64,000 nt of DNA from Calycina herbarum. Its lineage: Eukaryota > Ascomycota > Leotiomycetes > Helotiales > Pezizellaceae. Both the position numbers and the translations under genes were made by a program. The stretch spans positions 124,001-188,000 of the forward strand of contig LLEY01000098.1 of NCBI GenBank assembly GCA_001414485.1, written 5' to 3'. Under the pieces are notes generated by a model, which did no database searches, had not been told where the DNA came from, and saw only the letters and a list, made by a program, of their open reading frames with translations. This document shows, one piece after another, positions 55,514 to 64,000 of this stretch. How positions within the stretch are numbered: position 1 is the stretch's first letter; the number at the start of each line of letters is the position of its first letter.

Positions 55514-56709
55514 ATGCCCTCCCAACTCAGCACCAAAGGCATCCCAAAAGGAGCCACAGCAAAAGTCTCCATCATCGACAACACATTTCTCTACGACATT
55601 CCGGTGGACAACTACATCCAACCCATTGTCTCAGGCTACGAAACGTTTTCTCTCCCCTCATACGCATTCCTAGTCGAGAAACCCCAGGGCCGAAAGGTCC
55701 TCTTTGATCTCGCTCTCCGGAAGGATTGGGAGAACCTCACTCCAGAGGCTCTGAGTGAGATTCAAAGTGATGGAATCAAGATCAAGGCGGAGAAGAATGT
55801 TATCGATATTTTGAAAGACGAGGGTATTAAGGGGAGGACATTGAGGCGGTCATTTTTAGGTGACTTTACCTTTACTCTCAGTATTTGCAACATCAGCTGA
55901 TCAAGCAGCCGCCATCATTGGGATCATATTGGGGACATGTCCCGATTCCCTTCAAGTACGGATGTGTAGTTGGACCCGGATTTACGAGAGCATTCATTCC
56001 AGGGTATCCAGCAAACCCAGAGTCTCCTGTCTTGCAGACTGACTGCAAGGAAGTGAGACCCAGTCCAGTCTGCACACCAGAGATCAAACTGAGTCACAAT
56101 TTTCGGGAGATAGATTTCGTTAATCCCGAGTCACTTGACATTGGAGCTTTCCATGGATATGACTATTTCGGTGACGGTTCCTTCTACCTTCTTGATGCAC
56201 CGGGGTACAGCATTGGACATATCTGTGCTATCACGCGAACGACCACCTCGACAGACAAATTTGTCTTCATGGGAGCAGATACCTGCCATCATAACGGGGA
56301 GTTTCGACACTCAATATACCATCCCCTACCGAAATCGATCTCTCCAAACCCACTCGAGCGAAGTGCAGTGCACGCTTGTCCTGGCGAATCGTGGGCAGAG
56401 TATCTCAAGAGCAGCGGGCGGTCGACAGGGCAGCCATTTTTTGGCATCCCAAAGACTTCTGTAGGTGCTTCATACAACCATAGTGTCCCAGCGGCCATAG
56501 AAACGATAGAGAAGGTAAAGGATACCGGTTCAGGTGAGGATATCCTGGTGATAATTGCACACGATGAGAGCATCAAGGGCATCGTGAGTGTTTTCCCAGC
56601 GTCAATCAATGACGGGAAGGAGAAACCATGGGGAATTAGTTCAAGATGGGCATTCTTAGCGGATTTTCAAAAGGTGTGGCTAGATATTCGACCTCTTACA
56701 ATGCAGTGA
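55514..56709 (+). pseudogene. Metallo-beta-lactamase-fold hydrolase gene, frameshifted
   Basis: The N-terminal frame (55514-55900) has VSIIDNTFLYDIPVDNYI and FDLALRKDWENLTPEAL. The C-terminal frame (from about 55970) has VVGPGFTRAFIPGYP, GDGSFYLLDAPGYSIGHICAITR (later metal-ligand His), FMGADTCHHNGEFR and ends at 56709. The metal-binding motif lies between them in a third frame, as RHHWDH at 55910-55927. At least two single-base shifts and one stop separate the parts. The first His of the usual HxHxDH is Arg here. Related fungal enzymes are often found in secondary-metabolite clusters, where they hydrolyse thioesters or lactones. This copy is unlikely to work. Confidence 0.75.
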
Positions 56710-57411
56710 TACATTACACAGCCTGCCTACATACTCGTGATCGCTGATTTGTTGAATTGATGCAATAGGCGTTTGCCGGCTTTTGACTTGTGGAAATTAA
56801 GGACGCTATTAGCTGAAAGAACATCTTGCCGCCCAGCAAGTCGGCACAATAGCTAATTTGTAAGAGTTGCACGACTGACAACTCGGAGTGATACGACCGA
56901 TAATTTGGACATCGGTGTTCTCACAAGTTTCGGATTGCTGACTCCGTTGAGACGAGTCTCTCAACCCGTAGGACCAATTTGCCAGCCCTCAAATACTCCG
57001 CCAAGAGAATACCACCACTTCTGTGATGTTGATAAGTCGTTTTCGGGTTGGTTTTTCGGGTCGCTCTGTTGAACCCAGTCCTTAGGCCCCTATCGAGACA
57101 TTTGTCTCCAGAGCCCGCATCCACAAGCAATGGCCACTGCATTGCAGATGTCATGGTATGGGTAAGAGGGCCGAGGAGCTAGCTGCTGACAACATGCTAC
57201 TTTCAGAAAGCTTGAAAGGGTAATATGGGGGGTGTTCGATTAAAATTATGTTGGAGCCAGACTGCAGATGGGTCGACAACTGTATTTTATTGTGTCGAAA
57301 TTTTTGGCGTGCAAATGAATTTCGTTCCGATCCATCTGCTCAATAATTCTCAAGGTAAGTTCTCCTCCTGCCCCATCAGTAGCCCAACTGCCATTCTCTA
57401 ACAGTAACTAG
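56710..57411. other. Intergenic, no gene recognised
   Basis: This lies between the hydrolase and transporter relics, both on the plus strand. A 77-codon minus-strand frame (56921-57154) has no recognised relatives. It probably holds the former transporter promoter. Confidence 0.5.
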
Positions 57412-59008
57412 ATGCATAATTGCCAACCAGGAGAGATGGTGATTCTGAAATTCGAAGAAAATGACACCAAAGATCCCTATAATTGGTCGAGGGCATGGTT
57501 TTGACGAATCGAATAGTGAAAAACACGAACTGAAATTGTATAGAGAAAGAAAGCGTTCTGTGCGACAACTATGTGCCTCGCAATGTCAAATAGCACTCTT
57601 TCATCGAGTCTGACAGGTGGCACGCTACCATTCATTGCGGAGTACTTTCATATCACAGACCCAACACGACATTCTCTTCCATCTACGGTGTTTATGGTTG
57701 GTTATGTCTTGGGACCGATAACGTTTTCACCCATGAGCGAACAATATGGCAGAAGACCAATTATGATATCAAGCTTCTTTTTGTTTTTTGCATTCTCCAT
57801 TGGCTGTACTTTTGCGCCAACATTCGAATCGCTAGTAATTTTTAGGTTTTTCGTGGGTGTTGGTGCTTCAGCATCGACCTCCGTCATTGGTGGTGTATAC
57901 GCAGACATTTTCGATGATAAAAGGGTCCGGGGAAAGGCAACCGCTATATATACAGTCGTGAGTTCGTGAACTTGTCTCGTTCCATGTTCCATACTGAAAT
58001 CCGCAGTTGAGTACCGTAGCCACCACCATGGGCCCAACTATCTTTGGTTATGTCTCCCTCTTAGGTTGGCGTTGGTCTTTCGGAGTGGCCTCTATCATTG
58101 CTGGCGTCACCTGGGGTCTTATTCTGCTTCTTCCTGAAACCCTCGCACCAAGAATCCTCCTGGCAGAAGCTCGTCGACGATGATGTTGCCCCTCGTGCAG
58201 GGCAGTGTTTGCGCTTGTTGAACAGGACACCCGACCTCTATCTCGAATCCTTCTCACAACAATTTCTCGGCCGGTCCAAATGTTTTTCACCGAGGCCATT
58301 GTGTTCTTCTCGTGCATTTATATAGCTCTCGTCTTCTCGATTCTGTTCCTCTTCTTCCAAGCATATGTCTTTATCTTCCGCGACCATTATCAGATGTCGA
58401 CCAGTAACGCAACTCTCGCGTTCATCCCAATGGGATTGGGAACCCTCTTCTCCATGGTGATGTTCCTTCTGTATGACAACTATATTGCCAAGGCAGAACG
58501 TCGTGGTGCTGCATGGACGAAGATCGAAGAATACAGGCGCCTACCACTTGCTTGTGCTGGAGGGCCGTTGCTGGTCGTGTCGCTTTTCCTGCTGGCGTGG
58601 ACTGGTAACAGGGACATTCACTGGATTGTGCCAATGATAGCAGGATTTCCGTTCGCGCTGGCATTCATGCTGATTCTGGTTGCCTTCTTCAATTATTTGA
58701 CGGACTCGTACGTGATGTTTTCTGCGAGTGCACTGGCCGCCGCGAGTTGTATTCGAAGCATCTGGGGCGCGTTGTTGCCGATGGCAGCATCGCCCCTGTA
58801 CAACACATTGGGGATTGGCTGGGCGACGAGCCTACTGGGGTTTGCGAGCATCGCCATGTTGCCTATCCCTTTTGTCTTCGTCATGTACGGCGACAAGATT
58901 CGTGGGAGGAGTAAGTTCTGCCAGATGGTGGCCAAGTTGAAGGAAGCTGAGGAGGAGGAGAATCGGGGACGATCGAACACAGTACTCGGTAGCGTGGTAG
59001 TCACGTGA
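57412..59008 (+). pseudogene. MFS drug/metabolite transporter (DHA1-like) gene, broken
   Basis: The protein begins with the cytosolic motif ENDTKDPYNWSRAW, followed by TLPFIAEYFHI, the MFS loop motif PMSEQYGRRPIM and FRFFVGVGASAS. A consensus 49 bp intron (57958-58006) joins to GPTIFGYVSLLGWRW and PETLAPRILL. An in-frame TGA (58181-58183) then interrupts a frame that otherwise continues to 59008 through six further helices (SIWGALLPMAASPLYNTLG). The junction after NWSRAW (about 57500-57558) does not splice in frame with a consensus donor. Intact homologues export toxic or secreted metabolites across the plasma membrane. With one stop and one bad junction the decay looks recent. It lies directly downstream of the hydrolase relic on the same strand. 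Confidence 0.8.
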
Positions 59009-59864
59009 CTAGGGCTACTAGGTTCCAATGCGTATTGAGAAAGGCAGTAGCGACGTCGAGGTTCTTATCGTCGACTTTGTGAAAGGAAGATGTCTCTCCA
59101 GTTTGAACATCTGGTCGAATATTCGAAGTAGTTGTCTTTTTCAAGTCCATTTTGTAAGTTGATTACTGGTGGTTTTTGAAAGTAATGGCCAGGGCTTTGT
59201 ATAAGGTAAGCGCCTGTCCAATATTGAGACAATGTCCCCGCTTTATAGATATAACTTTCCTTTTTTGTGAGTCGCAAGACGGCTTTGGGACTGGATACGC
59301 GAAACCCAACTTTCAAGACACCATCCAAGCTTGTTGCTGTCTGTAGTATCGCCATCGAAAGGACTTTCTAACATCAAGATTGTTGTTACTGGTACATACC
59401 CACTACCTCTAGCCCAAAAGGAAACTTTGCTGCACCCGGCATATTTGCCAGGCCCCTTTCTTAAGCGACACCATAAATTTCTGGGAGTGGCCGGAACAGG
59501 TTATCTCTTGGTGCTGCCATGGCAAACACAGGCAGCCACGGGGGTACGACAGCTATCGAGTTATCATCGCCAATCGCATCCGGACAACTTTCCCCCAGCA
59601 CATCAGCAAGTGTAAAGTGGGGGTATTCGGCATTTTTGACCGACGCCTTTTTCTTGACATGAATCTGGATCTTTTTGTCCAATAATATGAAATGACGATA
59701 CTGACTTGATTCTAGACTCTGAGAGCTAGATTTATCCTTAATTTCAAGTTTACTTGTTGGTTTTTCGTGGTTGTTTCAGAGCAACAGCAATAGTAATTCC
59801 ATAATCGTAAACCACAACCACCAGTCGAGCCAAACAGTCCCAGACGTAATTTTCGATCGCCAAA
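59009..59864. other. Intergenic, no gene recognised
   Basis: This lies between the transporter relic and the FMN oxidase. Only short frames are seen. The final part should carry the oxidase promoter. Confidence 0.5.
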
Positions 59865-61166
59865 ATGAGCAAGGCTCTCGTTCTAAACATTGATGATGTC
59901 CGAGAGGAGGCGAGAAAGAACTTAGACAACACGGCAACAGGTACGAAAAGCGATTGTTCTTTCCTTTCTTTCCTTTCCTTGAATAGTCTATGGCGAGGAG
60001 ATGAAACCGATAAGAAAAATATTCGACGGTCCACATAGAAAAAACGCTAACTCCTCTGCCAGAATTCTTCAACTCCGGTTCCACCTCCCAGGTCACAGTT
60101 CATGAGAACAACTCAGCATTTGCAAAATACCGTCTCCGACCCCGCGTTCTACGAAATGTCGCTGGAGTAGATACAAGTGTCACAGTCCTAGGCACCAAAA
60201 TCGCTTTCCCACTTTCAATATCACCAGCTGGTCTCCAAGCAATGGCTCATCCAGACGGAGAGTTGGCTACAAGTCGGGCATGTGCAACAAAAAAAGTCCT
60301 TATGGGCATCTCATCTTTCGCAAATTACCCCATGGAAGAGATTATCAAAGCTGGTCGCGAAGTTGGACCTATGACACATGTCTTGCAACTCTACACCATG
60401 AAAGACCGCGCACTCCAAGAACGCATCATCAGACGTGCAGAAGCAGCTGGATGCGTAGCTATCTTCCTCACAGCTGATAGTCCCGTTCTCGGCGTCCGAT
60501 GGAACGAATGGCGCAATGATTTCCGCACCCCTGTTGGATTGAGTTTCCCAAATATCGAGAGAACTTCCGAGATGATCATGGCCACAACTCATGACGATGG
60601 ATTCATGACTTTCAACTCGGATACGCATTCTTGGGCTGAGGAAATCCCGTGGTTGAGAAGTAAAACCAAGATGCAAATCTGGATCAAGGGTGTTTTGACT
60701 GCTGAGGATGTCTTGCTTGCGAGGGAGTACAAATGTGATGGAGTTATTGTGAGCAATCACGGAGGACGTCAGCTTGATGGAACCCCGGCCACTGTTGACG
60801 CGTTACCTGAGTGTATTGAGGCTGCTGCGGGGAAAATTCCGATCCATATTGATGGTGGATTCCGGACTGGTGCGGATATTTTTAAAGCTATTGCTCTTGG
60901 TGCCGAGTGTTGTTGGGTTGGGAGACCGGCTATTTGGGGGCTTGCTGTAAGTTGAGATCTCCTTGGAATCAAGTTGAGAATTGAGAACTGGGAGCTAATA
61001 AAGGGATCGATAGTACGATGGCCAGAAGGGTGTAGAGAGGACTTTGGACATCCTTTATGACGAGTTTAGACGGTGTATGGCGTTGACTGGCTGTAGAACC
61101 GTTGCGGATATTTCAAAGGCGTCGATTGGTATCGCTCGTTCGGATGGTCCACTCGCGAGGTTGTAG
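59865..61166 (+). CDS. FMN-dependent 2-hydroxyacid oxidase/dehydrogenase
   Basis: Three exons join in frame: 59865-59940, 60063-60946 and 61014-61166, giving 370 aa. It is an FMN-binding TIM barrel of the lactate/glycolate oxidase family, with the early YRLRPRVLRNV, PLSISPAGLQAMAHPDGE, GVRWNEWRNDFR, active-site Lys in IWIKGV (about 234), catalytic His258 and Arg261 in SNHGGRQLDG, and phosphate-binding HIDGGFRTGADI. Such enzymes oxidise 2-hydroxy acids to 2-oxo acids. The substrate (lactate, glycolate or a pathway intermediate) cannot be told from sequence. There is no presequence for a cytochrome b2 domain. All frames and splice sites are intact, unlike the broken genes just upstream, so this gene is probably under selection. 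Confidence 0.95.
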
Positions 61167-61647
61167 GTGATTTCTAACCCACAAAAGCAGAACTGTTAGC
61201 ACCTGGCCTAGCATCTGTATATTTTCCTGGCTCCTGCCAGTCTTTAATCCTTAAACTTCTTTTTACTAATATACTAGAATCAACCCTTTCAGTAATTGTA
61301 TACTTATGTGGTAGCATATCCGGGAGTAAATTCTTGTTGATATTTTAAGTTTTAGGAGTTTTATTTTTTTAGAGGAGGAGAAACAATGGCTATTATTACT
61401 TCGTCTACTGGCTAGATTCTTTCCTAATCTATATATATCCAGATCGTAAGCCTCGCACATCGCTCTCACCGTCGCATATCCTCGTCGTACTACTCTTGAA
61501 TCCTTAGCTATAACAAAAAATATCTCTTAATATCTGTTTAGTAGAGCTAGTAAAGAAAAAGCGAGAATTTCAAATTACGATATCTCAGCCAAACTTCAAT
61601 TCGAGACTAAAAAACCCGAAAATGAAACCAGAAACCTCAAAAAGCTG
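61167..61647. other. Intergenic, AT-rich
   Basis: No gene was recognised between the oxidase and the tRNA gene. AT-rich stretches at 61250-61440 have no identifiable element. Confidence 0.5.
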
Positions 61648-61757
61648 TGAACAGTGAGGGATTCGAACCCTCGCCAATAAATTGATTAGCAATTTCAGTC
61701 TTCTTGAAAGAAAATTCAAACCTGAAGCTAACGCCTTAACCACTCGGCCAACTGTCC
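61648..61757 (-). tRNA. tRNA-Leu (anticodon CAG) with intron
   Basis: The minus strand gives a complete tRNA. The acceptor stem is GGACAGT/ACTGTTC with discriminator A. The D arm is GCC-GAGTGGTTAAG-GC, the A box. The anticodon stem is TTAGC/GCTAA with loop TT-CAG-G. The long variable arm has a CAAT/ATTG stem and the T arm is GAGGG-TTCGAAT-CCCTC, the B box. An intron of about 29 bp follows position 37, the standard place for eukaryotic tRNA introns. The long variable arm and A discriminator confirm a leucine tRNA, which reads CUG codons. Confidence 0.93.
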
Positions 61758-63221
61758 TATCATGATTTAACAACAACGTTTGCTTATTTCGTTAACTGAA
61801 AAACGTTCTTTTGAGTGTGCGGAACCCCACCTTTGACCCACCTTCCGGTTTCTCACGGCTCAATAGCAAGATTCTACTGGCTGGTATATAGAATTAGCTA
61901 AGCTCTAGCCCTTGGCTTAGCAAACTGGCACAGTTAGAACTAATATAAGAAAGTTTTATTTATATGAAGACTTTTAATAGTTAAATTACTAGAAGATTTT
62001 AATAGCTAATTTACTAAAAGTAACTAGTAAAGAAATAGATATTATTTATTAATTAATTATTAACTTTTTTGCTAATTTATTCTATAATAAAGGCTTTATA
62101 TACTATATCGTAAACTTGTAATATAACTTTAATAATTATATAAAGACTCTGCTAAGAATCTCCAAGCTTAAGAAGAGCGGTTTCTACTCTTATATAAGCC
62201 GGAGTTCAGTTAAATTAGCACCTTCGGCTCGAGTAAAATTCAGCGAAGAGCGAAATAAAGTTGGATTGCAAGTATATCATTTATGTGCATGACGTCATTT
62301 GCCATATTCTTGCCCTAGAAGCTGCCAGTAATCCCTTCTATTTTAGCTCAAAGACAGAGCCAGCGGATTCACTGTTATGTTTCACGCTCACAGGGATAGA
62401 AAGCGGTGTTGTATCTTCATTTTTAGAATCACAGCAGTACAAGTAAGACTCATGTTGAGTTCAGTATCCCCTCAGATGCCATCAGATCAACTTTGGTACG
62501 TGCCCATAAGTATGAAATAGACAAAGCCGCATCGAGCAAAATAGAGAATTAAAGCTGGAAAAAAACATATAGAGAGATTAATAACTACTTGAAGATAGTG
62601 TCTATTAGGTGTAATGTCATTTTTAATGAAGAATTGTTGAGTTCAAGGGAGTGTAGAAATTGTCTCTCCTTGCACGTGCCAAAGTTGGCATCTGAGGGGA
62701 TAGCGGGGACGGAAAAAACGTTGGAATTTGTACCCTCGAAAAATAGTCTTAAATTCAAAATAAAACCACAACATAGTAATTAAAATAGATTCAACTTTGT
62801 TATATGATTAATTAGTAATTAAGCATTTATTCTAGAGTTTTTTAGTATTTTTTTGAGTTCTTCTAGACATACTGTTGTAGTAATCGTGAGGTTCTGCGCA
62901 GGTGCAAATTCCGACACTTTTTCCGTCCCCGTAGAGGCGGGGTCATCTGGTGTGGGGTTTTAGAGAACCCCTCTATTCTAGCAGCCCCACCATGTTATTT
63001 ATCCAGCAAGTACCAATCACGAGGATAGATAGTTACGAGGAATCGGATGATTCTCTCTCATATTTTATTGAGAATTAAATTTCTTTACAACACGTAGGTA
63101 GTTTACTTTTAAGCTGACCTGATCGAGGGATATTGGTGGTATAAACTGGGATAGAATAGAACCTTGGAACCTGGTTGTGTCCTAGGTATACAGTTTTTTT
63201 AATCACAAGAAACAGGAGAAA
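61758..63221. other. Intergenic with AT-rich relic and inverted repeat
   Basis: 61930-62200 is very AT-rich and looks like a degraded repeat. An imperfect inverted repeat lies at 62705-62930 (separate entry). The last part is the upstream region of the monooxygenase gene. No gene was recognised. Confidence 0.5.
62705..62930. repeat. Imperfect inverted repeat with C/T-type differences
   Basis: The arm 62705-62733 (GGGGACGGAAAAAACGTTGG and onwards) pairs with 62901-62930 read in reverse, with most differences being transitions. The interior is AT-rich. A similar arm occurs alone near 54930-54965. This is possibly a decayed foldback or MITE element. Confidence 0.45.
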
Positions 63222-64000
63222 ATGGGAGAAAAGCTTCCAATTGTGGCAGATGGCGCAGTGCCTACTCCTTCTGGGATCAAAGTCATTGTCGTCGGTGCAG
63301 GTCAGTTCTCATTAGTGTATCACTTGGGTCGCATAGAAATACTAATAAAGTTTATGATCTAGGTTTTGGGGGCCTCACAGCAGCAATAGAATGCCACCGT
63401 CAAGGCCACGATGTAGAAGTTTACGAATCCTTTCCAGAACTAAAGCCCCTCGGAGATATAATATCATTCGGTCCAAATGGAGGACGCATCTTCCATCGTG
63501 TCAGTTTACCTACCCTCCACAAGTCATCTTCGTTGCTGGGTCGCTACGCATTCCTGAATCAAGTCTTGCTAACGAATAATCTAGTGGGACAATGGCAAAA
63601 TCTCAGCCAAAATGCGAGCCATCTCTATCGATCTCCAATCTTACGGATTCAACATCCATAAATTTGATACCGGAGAAATCGTTCATCATCAAAAGTCGCC
63701 GCCGAGAAACGCGGAGGCACCGACTTTCAACGGACATAGAGGGGAACTGCATGAGATTGTTTATAATCATGCGAAGGAGGACTTGAAAATACCTATACAT
63801 CTTGGGAAGAAAGTTGTCAGATATTTCGAGGAGGGAGAGAAGGCAGGAATTGAGTTGGAGGGCGGAGAAGTTGTGAGTGGCTTGAAAACCAGAGGATAAT
63901 ATTTCACTTTTTCGCTAACATGTCGAGTAGGCTACCGGAGATATGGTAATTGGAGCGGATGGTGTGCGAAGTAAAGCAAGAACGCTTGTTTTGGGGTATG
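63222..64000 (+). CDS. FAD-dependent monooxygenase, 5' part (runs off window)
   Basis: The exons seen are 63222-63300, 63363-63499, 63585-63872 and 63931 onward, all in frame to the window edge (about 191 aa so far). The Rossmann motif VVGAGFGGLTAAIECHRQG with the acidic residue in VEVYE binds the FAD adenosine. GADGVRSKAR is the second FAD/NAD contact (DG motif) of class-A flavin monooxygenases such as salicylate hydroxylase-like enzymes. FGPNGGRIFHRW is also family-typical. These enzymes hydroxylate aromatic or polyketide-type substrates using NAD(P)H. It lies downstream of the oxidase on the same strand and may belong to the same metabolic gene group. The partial status is due only to the window end. 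Confidence 0.92.

Overview
The window is nuclear DNA of a filamentous ascomycete (Pezizomycotina, most likely a leotiomycete; the class is inference). The evidence is short 45-235 bp GT-AG introns with CTAAC/CTGAC-like branch points in nearly every gene, fungal-specific families (DUF7918, GH76 mannanase, Rsc4-type tandem bromodomain protein), and AT-rich transposon relics whose codons have been turned into TAA/TAG in the manner of repeat-induced point mutation (RIP).

1-26 kb is a conserved, gene-dense core. In order it holds CKS1 (-), an RSC4-like bromodomain protein (+), a Cys/His-rich unknown (-), a helix-hairpin-helix/AT-hook protein (-), a ZNF706/SERF-like zinc protein (+), a 2-oxoglutarate/Fe(II) oxygenase (-), a DUF7918 protein (-), the mitochondrial processing peptidase beta subunit (-) diverging from the succinate dehydrogenase membrane anchor SDH4 (+), a second DUF7918 paralogue (-) and an unknown repeat-containing protein (-). 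Exon joins were rebuilt by hand and keep frame throughout.

26-47 kb is a repeat-dominated block. It holds a 504 bp TA-flanked MITE, a decayed SAP-domain gene, a RIP-degraded Fot1/pogo transposon (32824-34684) between two solo LTRs that each keep a 5 bp target duplication, a broken unknown gene, an apparently intact single-pass membrane protein gene, and a 2.6 kb inverted-repeat transposon with an integrase-type transposase. That transposon lies inside, and splits, a small coiled-coil gene. 41.4-47.2 kb has no convincing gene.

47-64 kb is an accessory region with a GH76 mannanase (-), followed by broken metabolic genes: amidase, class-I glutamine amidotransferase, metallo-beta-lactamase-fold hydrolase and MFS transporter. 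Next come an intact FMN-dependent 2-hydroxyacid oxidase, an intron-containing tRNA-Leu(CAG), and the start of an FAD-dependent monooxygenase that runs off the window. The hydrolase, transporter, oxidase and monooxygenase together look like a decaying small-molecule gene cluster.

I found no CRISPR array, no rRNA and no convincing wholly new system. The most notable observations are the transposon-split gene, the unequal RIP damage on the two sister solo LTRs, and the half-dead metabolic cluster.
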